Below are positions 1 to 8,741 of a stretch of DNA of 64,000 nucleotides, in pieces. The DNA lies in the NCBI RefSeq assembly GCF_017979475.1, contig NZ_JAERIT010000003.1, forward strand, positions 1 to 64,000. The letters run 5' to 3'. How positions within the stretch are numbered: position 1 is the first letter of the stretch; every line of letters begins with the position of its first letter. Under the pieces are notes generated by a model. The model was not told the origin of the DNA. It was given only the letters and a program-made list of their open reading frames with translations, and made no database searches. Position numbers and translations under genes: made by a program. The stretch comes from Helicobacter pullorum NCTC 12824 (GTDB lineage Bacteria; Campylobacterota; Campylobacteria; Campylobacterales; Helicobacteraceae).

Positions 1-2026
1 TTTGCACTTGGGTTGAATGAGGTTTTTCTAGGTTTTCTAGGTTTTCTAGGTTTTCTAGGTTTTCTAGGTTTTCTAGGGATTGTTGGGATTGTTGGGATTG
101 TTGGGATTGTTGGGATTGTTCTGCGGCTTCTACATTTTCTATTGTAGAGGTAGAATCTAGTGTAGAGCTGTTGTTTGGATTTTCTTGTGGTAGCTCTATT
201 GGATTGAATGGTTCTTGAATTTCAATTGTTTCTTGGTTTTGTGGGGCAATTTGCAAGGTTATATCTTTTTTTTGTTCTAAAGATTCTTGAAGTGTTTGTA
301 TAAGTTCTTGTTGCTGTTTGGAGATATTTGGTTGTGGGGAGGGTGCTTCTTGTATAGGCTCTTGTGCTTTGAATCTTGGTTGAGGAGCAGTATAAGAATC
401 TCCATAGCCATAGCTTGGAAAGCTAATATTGTGCATTTGTGTAGAGAGATTTGCCTCTTGTGTAGGTTGTGGCAAGGGTTGTGTGTCAAGCGGAGTTTCT
501 TCTTTTGGGGTTTCTAGATGAGTTGGGGATATTTGAGGGGTTTTTGAAATTTCAATAGAATCTATAGAATCCTCTAAATTTTGGGTTTTTTGGGGTGTTT
601 GTGGAATAATATCAGATTGTGTTTGTTCCAAAATAACTTCTTCTATGGATTCTTCTATCTCATTAGAAGCGTTTTGATCTAGCATTTCTTGTGCTTTTTT
701 GAGTTCATCTTGGATGGCGTAGCGAATATCTTTCATTTCCTCTTCATCGAGATTTTTTTGGATTTGGTCTATCTCATCTTTGAGTGCCTCTCTAATCTCT
801 AACATTTCATTATTAGATTCTTGCTGGATAGTTTGTGGTATATTTGCATTGGGATGGATAAGGCAATCGTGAGTAGAATTTGTTGGTTCTTTGTCGTAAT
901 ATGCACTAAAGGGTTTGGCGGAATAGAGATTCTTTGGATAGGCTTTAATGGGTTTTGGCTGCTCTTTGGGTGTGTCTGGGATTGTTTTTTGGGTAGGGAG
1001 ATTATTTTCTGTGGTTGTATTTTTTGGGGTTTGTTGTGTGGTTAGTTCTTCTGTTTGTGGTTTTTTGATGAGTTTAATAGGATTCTCATCTTCCTCTTCT
1101 TCTTTGGCAAAAAAGCCATTTTTGTCAAATTCTTTAAGCCTTTGTAGGCTCATCATAGATTCCATTTGGAATTGGCGTAAATCATGATTTTCTTGTTGTT
1201 TGGCTTCTTTGATTGGGATAAGGCGTATTTTTATTTCTTTTTGTGGGGAATTATTTGCATTGTTTTGGAGTTTTATAATTTTGTGTGGAGAGGTATCTTG
1301 AGTGGTTTGTGGCAAACTAGAGTGAGGATTCTCGGTGTTCTCATCTTGTGTGTTTGCTGAATCTTCTTGTTGGGTTTCATTGGGGTTTTCTTGTGTGTCC
1401 GCATGAGAAGAGTTTTTGCTAAATTCTGCTAATTCTTCAAGTGTTAGGGGATGCGGAGTGTGTTTGGGTGGAGCATTTTTGGAAGGGGGAGTAAAAAAAG
1501 CCTTGATGGATAGTAAGATATTTTTGTTTTTTTGTTGAAACTTTTCTTTGTCTATTTTGGTTTGCTCTAGGTCTTGTTTGATTTCTTTTTTGAAGTTAAA
1601 AAGAAGCTCTTTTATAGATTTGTTGCGATAAAGCATTATGCTTAATAAGAATAAAAATAAAGCAAGAATGAAAGTTCCAGTTGGAGTAATTAGGGGTTGT
1701 AATATGCTCACAAAGGCAGTGCTAAAGAATCCAGAATCTTTGATAAATACACCTTGAAGCACCAAAAAAGCAAGTGCGCCGATAGTCGCTCCGAGTATTT
1801 TTTCTATCAAACGCGGGGTTGTCTTTTGGTGTTTGGAAACTAAATAGGCTAACCAAAAAAGCCAAATATAACCAAGATAGCCAAATAAATAAAAATGCAA
1901 ATTTGCATAAGAAATGCCAAGACTCCCAAGCCAGCCAAATTTACCAATAATTGATAAAAATCCGAGTATTATAAGGGTTGCAATAATAAGTGTTTTTTGA
2001 TTAATTTTTAAAAAATTTGCTTTAAT
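1..2026 (-). CDS. ftsK: DNA translocase FtsK, N-terminal part (runs off the left end)
   Basis: The frame is open from about 2026 to base 1 on the minus strand. The product starts with about four hydrophobic segments (roughly residues 14-35, 40-65, 80-100 and 115-138). A very long Gln/Glu/Pro/Thr-rich linker follows, as in FtsK of Helicobacter; the motor domain lies beyond the left edge. FtsK anchors at the septum and pumps the chromosome terminus during division. The linker contains in-frame 9-bp repeats giving QQS and LEN tripeptides near the left end. No ATG, GTG or TTG lies between the upstream in-frame stop and the first membrane segment. The best start is an ATT at 2026-2024, preceded by AAGGA at about 7 nt. 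Assignment rests on architecture, since the ATPase domain is not visible. Confidence 0.78.
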   Translation of the reverse strand, partial: MKANFLKINQKTLIIATLIILGFLSIIGKFGWLGSLGISYANLHFYLFGYLGYIWLFWLAYLVSKHQKTTPRLIEKILGATIGALAFLVLQGVFIKDSGFFSTAFVSILQPLITPTGTFILALFLFLLSIMLYRNKSIKELLFNFKKEIKQDLEQTKIDKEKFQQKNKNILLSIKAFFTPPSKNAPPKHTPHPLTLEELAEFSKNSSHADTQENPNETQQEDSANTQDENTENPHSSLPQTTQDTSPHKIIKLQNNANNSPQKEIKIRLIPIKEAKQQENHDLRQFQMESMMSLQRLKEFDKNGFFAKEEEEDENPIKLIKKPQTEELTTQQTPKNTTTENNLPTQKTIPDTPKEQPKPIKAYPKNLYSAKPFSAYYDKEPTNSTHDCLIHPNANIPQTIQQESNNEMLEIREALKDEIDQIQKNLDEEEMKDIRYAIQDELKKAQEMLDQNASNEIEESIEEVILEQTQSDIIPQTPQKTQNLEDSIDSIEISKTPQISPTHLETPKEETPLDTQPLPQPTQEANLSTQMHNISFPSYGYGDSYTAPQPRFKAQEPIQEAPSPQPNISKQQQELIQTLQESLEQKKDITLQIAPQNQETIEIQEPFNPIELPQENPNNSSTLDSTSTIENVEAAEQSQQSQQSQQSQQSLENLENLENLENLENLEKPHSTQVQ
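20..116. repeat. Two adjacent 9-bp tandem repeats inside ftsK
   Basis: On the plus strand, about six copies of ggttttcta (about 21-76) run directly into about five copies of ggattgttg (about 76-120). On the coding strand they encode LEN and QQS tripeptide runs. The unit is a multiple of three, so changes in copy number would alter the linker length without shifting the frame. Such arrays are prone to slippage. Confidence 0.85.
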
Positions 2027-2053
2027 GTTGATTCCTTAAAAAATATTCAATAA

Positions 2054-2152
2054 TGGCGAGAGGGTGAGAGAATCGAACTCCCCAGCAAATAGACACCTAT
2101 TCGCTCAAATGGGTTTGAAGCCCATGATGCCCACCAGTGACATATACCCTCC
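2054..2152 (-). tRNA. selC: tRNA-Sec (selenocysteine, anticodon UCA)
   Basis: The minus strand folds as an unusually long tRNA of about 99 nt. The acceptor arms GGAGGGT and ACCCTCT pair (one G-U) ahead of an encoded GCCA 3' end. The anticodon arm ATGGGC-TTCAAA-CCCAT carries UCA. A long variable arm pairs GCGAATAG with a CTATTTGC-type arm, and the T-loop is GTTCGAT. These are the hallmarks of SelC, which decodes in-frame UGA as selenocysteine. It lies 27 nt upstream of ftsK and next to molybdenum-cofactor genes, which would suit a selenocysteine- and Mo-containing formate dehydrogenase elsewhere in the genome (inference). Confidence 0.93.
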
Positions 2153-2264
2153 AAAAATTAAATTTTTGAATCTAGTGTAATTTTACTTAATTTTTACTTG
2201 ACTATGAATTAAAAATGCGTAGAATTTCTCAAATCAAGCGTGAAATATTTCTAAGATTAAGTTA

Positions 2265-3329
2265 TTAAGATGCCTTTTTTCTTTCATCATTGATTTGTTG
2301 GACTTTAATGAGGACTTCAACCATTGCTTGATAGAGGGTTTCTGGTATTTCTTTGTCAATATCAACATCTTTATAAAGCGCTCTTGCTAGTGGAGGATTC
2401 TCGATGATTGGAATCTCGTGCTCTTTGGCTATATCTTTGATTCTTTGAGCAAGAAAATCCACGCCTTTTGCCAAAACTCTTGGTGCTCTTTCTTTGGTAG
2501 AATCATAGCGTAAAGCCACAGCATAATGCGTAGGGTTGGTAACAACAACATCGGCACTAGGAATATTTTGCATCATACGCTTTTTGGCTGCTTGAAACAT
2601 TAAAGAGCGGATTTTGCCTTTGATTTGTTGATCCCCTTCTTGGTTTTTGAATTCATCTTTGACTTCTTGTTTGCTCATACGCAAAGATTTGAAGTATTGA
2701 TAGCGTTTGATGAGGTAATCTGTGATTGCCATTACTAAGAAAAAGGCTAGAAGTATTGCAATGAGTATAAGGGCTTTGTCCTTTAGCCAAATCATTTGAT
2801 CCCCAATGGGGAATAAAGAAACGGTGGTTAGCTCTTTCATAAAGCCCAAAAAAACAAAAAATGCAATGATAAATGCAGTCATCACTTTAAAAGTAATCAA
2901 AAAGCCATCGAGCAATTTTTTAAGAGAGATGATATTTTTTATGCCGGTGATGAAATTAAGCTTTTGTAGTTTGGGTTGAATAGCTTTTGTGGTAAGCAAG
3001 AATCCACTTTGAGAAATGTTTGCAACAATCCCAGTTAAAACTAATGCACCAAAAATAGGTGCGAGTAAATAAAGGATTTGGAAAGTTAAAGAAATGGTGA
3101 TAGAAATTGCATCAGAACGCGTTAAATCTTGGTTGAATGAATTATAAATTTGAAAAAAAATATTGCTAATGCCATCAACCCAAAAATTAAAACACAAAAA
3201 AATCAAAACAAGACCAACTACTAATCCCAAAAAGGCATTGACATCAGGGCTTTTTAGGACATTTCCCTCTTCCCGTGCTTTTTCAATTTTACGGGCGGAG
3301 GGGGCTTCGGTTTTTTCTTCATCAGCCAT
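2265..3329 (-). CDS. flhB: Flagellar export apparatus protein FlhB
   Basis: The 354-aa product is an integral membrane component of the flagellar type III export gate and switches substrate specificity from rod/hook to filament. It starts with the typical charged MADEEKTEAPSARK segment, has four hydrophobic segments (about 30-50, 85-110, 145-165, 190-210) and a cytoplasmic domain with the self-cleavage motif NPTH (Asn about residue 265). Length matches the family. Its start overlaps the end of mobA by 8 nt, so the two are probably translationally coupled although their roles are unrelated. Confidence 0.97.
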   Translation of the reverse strand: MADEEKTEAPSARKIEKAREEGNVLKSPDVNAFLGLVVGLVLIFLCFNFWVDGISNIFFQIYNSFNQDLTRSDAISITISLTFQILYLLAPIFGALVLTGIVANISQSGFLLTTKAIQPKLQKLNFITGIKNIISLKKLLDGFLITFKVMTAFIIAFFVFLGFMKELTTVSLFPIGDQMIWLKDKALILIAILLAFFLVMAITDYLIKRYQYFKSLRMSKQEVKDEFKNQEGDQQIKGKIRSLMFQAAKKRMMQNIPSADVVVTNPTHYAVALRYDSTKERAPRVLAKGVDFLAQRIKDIAKEHEIPIIENPPLARALYKDVDIDKEIPETLYQAMVEVLIKVQQINDERKKAS

Positions 3330-3885
3330 TTAAAAAGCCTTGTGTTGCTTGTAAATAATCATAAGGGGTATTGAGGTTTTGGGTTTGAGATTCTTCGATT
3401 TCTATGAAATTTGTCCCTATAATCCCTAATAGCTCCATTAAGCGATAGTTTTTTTGGGAGATTTGTTTTTGTATGGGAATTAAAGAATCATAAGTATAGA
3501 TTCCAAGCAAAGGGTGAATTTTTTTGTTTTTGGCAAAAGTGGATTTTTTTGTTTTTTGATAAGATTCTTGGAGTTTGGCAATGCTTTGTTGGGTAAGAAA
3601 GGGAGAATCAATGCTAACTACAAAGAGACTTTGAGAGAGCGTTTTGAGAGAACTTTCTAATCCAAAAATAGCGGCAAATTCAGCACTAGAATCTAAAATA
3701 GTTGGAATCTTGTAAGAATTTTGGATAGCAGTTTTGCTAGAAAAATAAACTTTTTTAAAAATTTTTTGCATTTTGTTTGCTTGAAAATCAGCTAAACTTT
3801 GTCCAAAAAAATCCAAAGTTTCCTTTTTCTTGCCCATTCTTGAGCTTTTGCCACCACACAAAATGATACAATTTTCAATTTCCAA
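3322..3885 (-). CDS. mobA: Molybdenum cofactor guanylyltransferase MobA
   Basis: The 187-aa product begins with the nucleotidyltransferase signature CGGKSSRMGKKK and has the SIDSPFL and HPLLGIY segments of MobA. MobA adds GMP to molybdopterin to form the guanine dinucleotide cofactor used by formate dehydrogenase and related reductases. It is divergent from moaA, an earlier step of the same pathway, across a gap of about 100 bp. It overlaps flhB downstream by 8 nt. Confidence 0.93.
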   Translation of the reverse strand: MEIENCIILCGGKSSRMGKKKETLDFFGQSLADFQANKMQKIFKKVYFSSKTAIQNSYKIPTILDSSAEFAAIFGLESSLKTLSQSLFVVSIDSPFLTQQSIAKLQESYQKTKKSTFAKNKKIHPLLGIYTYDSLIPIQKQISQKNYRLMELLGIIGTNFIEIEESQTQNLNTPYDYLQATQGFLNG

Positions 3886-3987
3886 CTCTTTGCCTTAAAC
3901 CGAATAAATACTTAAAAATAGAATTATAGCTTTTTTTGCTTTTCTTGGGTATGATTGCAAAGAAATCTTTAGAATTTAGGAGAACAT

Positions 3988-4953
3988 TTGCTAGTTGATA
4001 GTTTTGGACGCACAATAGATTATATTCGTATAAGCGTTACAGAAAGGTGTAATTTTCGTTGTGTCTATTGTATGCCAAACACTCCTATGGATTTGGGCAG
4101 GGAAGAAGATGATGTGCCTTTGGAGGGTGTATTAAACTTCATTAAAGTTGCTATTGATGAGGGGGTGAAAAAAATCCGCATCACAGGCGGGGAGCCATTA
4201 TTGAGAAAAGGGATTGTGGATTTTATTGGTAAGATTTATGAATATAGTCCAAATATTGACATAGCATTAACAACTAATGCTTATCTTTTGGCTCCTATTG
4301 CAAAGGATTTAAAGCAAGCTGGTTTGAAACGCATTAATATTTCTTTGGATTCTTTGAAAAAAGAAAAAATTGTTTGTATTTCTAAGCGAGATGGGTTAGA
4401 GAAGATTCTGCTTGGCATAGAAAAAGCCCATAAAGAAAGGTTTTTGATTAAGCTTAATATGGTGCCACTCAAAAATATTAATGAAGATGAAATTGTGGAT
4501 ATTTTGGAATATGGAATGGGGCTTGGCATTGGAGTGCGTTTTATTGAGTTTATGGAAAATACACATGCAAAAAATGGCACACAAGGGCTTAGAAGTGATG
4601 AGATTCTTGCTAAGATTGGGACAAAATATTCTTATAATCTACTAAAAAAAGATATTTTTGGACCAGCAACTTTGTTTGAAATACCTAGTAAAAATTCTTA
4701 TATGTTTGGAATCATAGCTCCCCATAATGATGATTTTTGTAAAACCTGCAATAGAATCCGCTTAAATAGTGAAGGCAAGCTCGTGCCTTGTTTATACCAT
4801 GAAAACGCAGTGGATATCAAAGAGGCTATGTTGCGTGGCAATGCTGATGAGATTCTAAGTAAGCTGAATTTGTGTATCCAAACTAAGCCAGAGAAAAATG
4901 ATTGGAATGAAAATATGGTTTCTACAAGAGCATTTTATAAAACAGGCGGTTAA
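3988..4953 (+). CDS. moaA: GTP 3',8-cyclase MoaA (molybdopterin synthesis)
   Basis: This 321-aa radical-SAM enzyme converts GTP to the cyclic pyranopterin precursor of molybdopterin. The N-terminal cluster motif CNFRCVYC (Cys21, 25, 28) binds the SAM-reactive 4Fe-4S cluster. The C-terminal CKTC...PC set (about Cys251, 254 and 268) binds the second cluster. The start is a TTG at 3988 with AGGAG about 7 nt upstream. Together with divergent mobA it forms a small molybdenum-cofactor locus beside the selenocysteine tRNA. Confidence 0.96.
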   Translation: MLVDSFGRTIDYIRISVTERCNFRCVYCMPNTPMDLGREEDDVPLEGVLNFIKVAIDEGVKKIRITGGEPLLRKGIVDFIGKIYEYSPNIDIALTTNAYLLAPIAKDLKQAGLKRINISLDSLKKEKIVCISKRDGLEKILLGIEKAHKERFLIKLNMVPLKNINEDEIVDILEYGMGLGIGVRFIEFMENTHAKNGTQGLRSDEILAKIGTKYSYNLLKKDIFGPATLFEIPSKNSYMFGIIAPHNDDFCKTCNRIRLNSEGKLVPCLYHENAVDIKEAMLRGNADEILSKLNLCIQTKPEKNDWNENMVSTRAFYKTGG

Positions 4954-4989
4954 TCTTATAGTCCATCAAAATAAAAATTAGGAGAGTTT

Positions 4990-6486
4990 ATGAAATAAAT
5001 TAAAAAGACAAGTTTGAGTGTTTCTTGGTTTGCTTTTACTTTGTTGAATGCAATAGTTATTACAATGCTTAATTATAGGGCATTTGAGTATGTTTATAAT
5101 AATCTTTCATCAAGCAATTTTCTAGCAACTTTATTGCTTGTGGTGGCTTATTTTTGTTTGGTGTATATTATTTTTGCCTTGCTTTTTGTGAAATATCTCA
5201 CCAAATTTTTTATGATTATTTTTATGGGGTTTTAATTGATTCTGATATGATTAAAATGTAACAGAAACAGATTCAAAAGAAGTTTTAGAATTGCTTAATT
5301 GGAGATTGATAGCGGTGTTTTTACTGGTTATTGTTTTTGGCTGGTTGATTGCTAAAATAAACATTGTTTATGCTCCATTAAAGAGGCAAATTTTGTTTAG
5401 GACTTCTAGCATTGCGGTGGCTTTGGTATTGTTTGTGGCTTGTTTTTTGCCTTTTGCCAAAATTTATGTTCCATTTTTCCGCACACACAATCAAATTCGA
5501 CTTTATAATACGCCCTTTTATCAATTTTATGCCTTGCTCCGCTATTACCAAAAAATCTAATAGCCAAACAGGAATTTAAAGTCCTTACCAAAGAGGTTAA
5601 AATAGAAGATGCTAATAAAAGACTGCTTGTTATGGTAGTGGGAGAAACCGCAAGAGCTGCGAATTATTCTCTTGGTGGTTATTCTAAAAATGATACAAAT
5701 TTTTTTACTAAACAAGAATCGATGATTTATTTTTCGCAAGTTTCTTCTTGTGGGACAGCAACTGCTATTTCTCTACCTTGCATGTTTTCTTTTTCTAAAA
5801 GAAGTGAATATTCTAGCAGTGAATACCAACAAAATGTGTTAGATGTGTTGTCAGAGGGGGGGGGGGGCATATCGTGGCTTAGTAACAATACCGGCGGATG
5901 TAAAGGGGTTTGTGCGAGGCTAGATGATGTCGTTTGGTTGAAAGAGGATTATGATGAGGTGCTTTTAAAAGAGCTTGAAAAAAGGCTACAAAAACCAAAA
6001 AATCAACAACTTATTGTGCTGCATATACAAGGTTCTCATGGACCCTCTTATTATAAGCGATATCCACAAGAATTTGAGAGATTCAAGCCTACTTGTCAAA
6101 CCAATCAATTAGAAAAATGCTCCCAAAAATCTTTGGTGAATACCTATGATAATACATTGCTTTATACGGATTTTATCCTCTCTAAAATCATTGCTTTATT
6201 GAAACAAAAGCAGGATTACCAAAGTGCTTTGTTTTATATTTCAGACCATGGAGAAAGTTTGGGGGAAAATGGAATCTATTTGCATGGTATGCCCTATCCA
6301 CTAGCACCAAAAGAGCAAACGCATGTCCCAATGATGTTTTGGAGTAATGATGGGCAGTTGATGAAAAAATTAGATGGCAAAAAAGATTTGGAATTCTCGC
6401 ATGATAATATTTTTCATACAATTTTGGGATATTTTAAAGTAAAAACACCTATTTATGATTCTACTTTGGATTTATTGAGTAATTAA
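4990..6486 (+). pseudogene. eptA: Decayed phosphoethanolamine transferase (EptA family)
   Basis: EptA-type enzymes add phosphoethanolamine to lipid A. The reading is broken: codon 3 after ATG at 4990 is TAA; codons are lost and the frame shifts around 5233-5255; and it shifts again in an A6 run near 5551-5556. Three open pieces remain: 5014-5235 and 5291-5560 (membrane helices), and 5632-6486 (catalytic domain). The last keeps VVGETARA, the nucleophile segment CGTATA, NNTGGCKGVC and SDHGESLGE. A 12-G run (5856-5867) lies inside the catalytic domain and is in frame at this length. The N-terminal lesions should abolish a full-length protein. Confidence 0.85.
5856..5867 (+). repeat. G12 homopolymer in the eptA remnant
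   Basis: Twelve consecutive G occur in the catalytic region. At 12 the frame is maintained into ISWLSNN. Loss or gain of one G gives early stops (for example reading CAT ATC GTG GCT TAG). Poly-G runs are the usual substrate of slipped-strand phase variation in Helicobacter and Campylobacter. Confidence 0.85.
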
Positions 6487-6500
6487 AATGGAGAAATAAT

Positions 6501-6865
6501 ATGAAGCCAAAATATCATCTTTTTAAAAACGCAAAATATGCACTTGAGGGATATCGATACTTTTAAAAAATGAAATGTCTTTTAAAATAGAGTTTGGAAT
6601 AATCATTCCTGCAATAATTTGCAGTTTTTTTCTACCGGTTTCTTTGGTTGAGCATTTGTTGCTAGTCTCTGTTTTGCTTATGATTTTTATTGCAGATAGT
6701 TTTAATACAGCCATAGAAGCGTGTGTTGATTTGAGTGTAGATAACTGGTATAAACAAGCCAAAATAGCTAAAGATTGTGCTTCTGCTGGAGTGTTTTTTA
6801 GTGTAATTTTGGCGATTTTTGTTTGGGGGTGGATACTTTTTGATAATTATAATAAAATATTTTAA
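6501..6865 (+). pseudogene. dgkA: Diacylglycerol kinase DgkA, frameshifted
   Basis: ATG at 6501 opens MKPKYHLFKNAKYALEG, the usual DgkA N-terminus, but the frame stops at TAA 6564-6566. The rest of the enzyme continues in another frame from about 6569 (NEMSFKIEFG...) to 6865. It includes the family core ADSFNTAIEACVD and a last membrane helix. One extra base near 6551 and one extra A in the run 6565-6570 would account for the break. DgkA recycles diacylglycerol released by phosphoethanolamine transfer, so its decay next to eptA is coherent. A short product from ATG 6575 (96 aa) would lack the first helix. Confidence 0.8.
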
Positions 6866-6866
6866 A

Positions 6867-6937
6867 TAATAATTATTTTCTTTTAAGAATTATTATGTAT
6901 AATTCCATTAGCTTTTTTGAAAACAAAAGAGTATAAT
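6867..6937 (+). promoter_or_regulatory. dps promoter region with AT-rich palindrome
   Basis: A TATAAT -10 box lies at 6932-6937, about 30 nt before the dps start; a second candidate is near 6897. Upstream, AATAATTATT (6868-6877) is a perfect 10-nt palindrome followed by a related AGAATTATTA. This resembles Fur/PerR operators of Campylobacterota, but in AT-rich DNA such matches are weak evidence. Confidence 0.4.
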
Positions 6938-6967
6938 ACTAGAATATTAAAACCAAAAGGAGACGAA

Positions 6968-7405
6968 ATGAGTAAAATTGTCCAACAACTTAAACAAATT
7001 CAAGCAGATAGTGCAGTTTTTTATATTAAATTACACAATTATCACTGGAATGTTACAGGTATGGATTTTCACCCAACCCATAAGGCGTTAGAAGGAATGT
7101 ATGATGATATGGCGGATTTGATGGATGATGTAGCAGAGCGTGTATTGCAAATCGGAGATAAACCCTATGTAACAATGAAAGATATGTTAGCAGCGGCTAA
7201 AATCAAAGAAGAAAGTGCTACTAGCTTTGATTCAAAGACTATTATTAAAGCTATTTTGCCTGAATATGAATATTTCCTCAATGCCTTTAGAGAGCTTTCA
7301 GATACTGCAAATGAAGCTAATGACAAAGCAACAATTGCTCTAGCAGATGAGAAAGTGGCAAATCTTGAAAAGGCAATTTGGATGCTAAAAGCACAACTTG
7401 CATAA
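6968..7405 (+). CDS. dps: Dps family ferritin-like protein (NapA)
   Basis: The 145-aa product is a Dps/NapA miniferritin that oxidises and stores iron with peroxide and protects DNA. The ferroxidase segment HNYHWNVTG (about 26-34) and the partner HKALEGMYDDMADLMDD (about 46-62) carry the expected His, Asp and Glu ligands. I chose ATG 6968, which follows AGGAGACGA; the frame is also open upstream, but without a ribosome site. Monocistronic, with a clear hairpin terminator downstream. Confidence 0.96.
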   Translation: MSKIVQQLKQIQADSAVFYIKLHNYHWNVTGMDFHPTHKALEGMYDDMADLMDDVAERVLQIGDKPYVTMKDMLAAAKIKEESATSFDSKTIIKAILPEYEYFLNAFRELSDTANEANDKATIALADEKVANLEKAIWMLKAQLA

Positions 7406-7440
7406 AATTTGGATTCTTCGGAATCCAAAAATTTGCTTTT
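7405..7440 (+). terminator. Intrinsic terminator of dps
   Basis: TTGGATTC-TTCG-GAATCCAA forms an 8-bp stem with a stable TTCG tetraloop at 7409-7428, extended by flanking AAATT/AATTT pairing and followed by a T-rich stretch. Confidence 0.88.
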
Positions 7441-7546
7441 ATTTTAAAATTTATCTTATATCTATCTTTCAATAAAAATTAACAAAGATTTTATTAATTT
7501 TGAGTAAAATTCAATTAAAGTATAAATTTGAATAAGGATTCAATAA

Positions 7547-8311
7547 ATGAAGAAGTTGATATTACCCTTATTGTGTGTTTTTGCGCTCAGTGGCTGTTTG
7601 ACTACGACAATGCAAACTAAAGCAACAATGTCCCAAAGTGTGTTTATCGACCCTGTGGCGAAATCTGAACAGACGATTTTTATTGCGATGCGAAACACAA
7701 GTGGGCAGAATATTAATTTGCAACCAAAAATTATTGCCTTGCTTCAGAGTAAGGGCTATACGATAGTAGATGATCCACAAAAGGCAAATTTCATTTTACA
7801 AGCTAATGTTTTGTATTGTGATATTAAGCAAGAAAATAATGCTGTTGGAGCTGGAGTAGTAGGCGGTATGGCAGGTGTCGGAGTAGGGGCATATAATCAT
7901 AATTCAGCAACAGGGGCTGTAGTTGGTGGATTGGCAGGTGCTGCACTTGGTGCTTTGGCTGGTAAATTGACAGAAGATACGGTATTTCAAATGCAAGTTG
8001 ATATTAATATTAGACAAAAAATTAAAGGTGGCACAATCAATACGAATTCTTCTGCTTCAAGGCAAGCTAATGTAAATGATGGTAGAAGAGCAGGGCTGCT
8101 TAATAGTTTTGGTGGAGAACTTGGCAATACTCAAGGTGGTGGAAGGCTAAGTGATAATAGGACAAATTACAATGAGCAAATTTATACAGGCGAATATTCA
8201 GAGAAGCAAACAACACTCCTAGCAGAAGCAAGCAAGTTAAATTTGAATATTGATGAAGCAATCCCGGTGCTAGAGGATAAAATCGCTACGCAAATTAGTG
8301 GAATCTTTTAA
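7547..8311 (+). CDS. TraT-like outer-membrane lipoprotein
   Basis: The 254-aa product has a lipoprotein signal with lipobox LSGC (Cys17). The TTTMQTKATMSQSVFIDP opening and two Gly/Ala-rich hydrophobic stretches (about 100-115 and 122-138) are typical of the TraT complement-resistance family. Plasmid TraT mediates surface exclusion and serum resistance. Chromosomal copies in Helicobacter have no firm role, so only outer-membrane location is inferred. It stands alone between dps and decayed DNA. Confidence 0.82.
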   Translation: MKKLILPLLCVFALSGCLTTTMQTKATMSQSVFIDPVAKSEQTIFIAMRNTSGQNINLQPKIIALLQSKGYTIVDDPQKANFILQANVLYCDIKQENNAVGAGVVGGMAGVGVGAYNHNSATGAVVGGLAGAALGALAGKLTEDTVFQMQVDINIRQKIKGGTINTNSSASRQANVNDGRRAGLLNSFGGELGNTQGGGRLSDNRTNYNEQIYTGEYSEKQTTLLAEASKLNLNIDEAIPVLEDKIATQISGIF

Positions 8312-8359
8312 GATACTGCTAGTATAAAGGGTATTAGCAAAAGGATTGAAATCAAATAA

Positions 8360-8611
8360 ATGCCACTTTAAGACTGATTGCCATTGTGCTTAGTTTGCTA
8401 GTTGGGGCATTTTGCTTGGTGGTTGATTATAGGGTTTAGTGTTAGTGGTTTGGTGAAAAGCTTGATTTTGGTATTGTAAATTGTTGGCGTGCTGACTGCT
8501 TTTATCATCGGCTGGTTTATTTTGCTATGATGTTTTATAAAGATTGCATTAATGCAAAATCATGTTGGGCAGTATCGTAACGATAGAAGAGAAAGAGGGA
8601 TGATTGATTGA
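8360..8611 (+). pseudogene. Decayed small membrane-protein gene (unidentified)
   Basis: No single frame is open, yet two frames together give protein-like hydrophobic text. LRLIAIVLSLLVGAFCL is read from about 8362. GFSVSGLVKSLILV, then IVGVLTAFIIGWFILL and QYRNDRREREGMID, are read in a second frame to TGA at 8611, interrupted by stops. This looks like a gene for a small protein with two or three membrane segments broken by several lesions. I do not recognise the family. Confidence 0.4.
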
Positions 8612-8741
8612 GGTGATAATTACCACAAGGGTGGCAAATCCTTGTGGCCTTAAAGCAAGAGTTAGGCAATTATTCCTTTTTCCTAAAAAGAAAATTTCTC
8701 ACTTCTTCTCTAAAGAGAGTAATAAGCAAAGAAATAATTGC

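Noticed and set aside
20-120. CRISPR array at the left edge
   Set aside because: The 9-bp units are directly adjacent without spacers and lie inside an open frame.
5014-5560. Two small membrane-protein genes
   Set aside because: They are fragments of the broken eptA; joined with small corrections they give the normal membrane domain.
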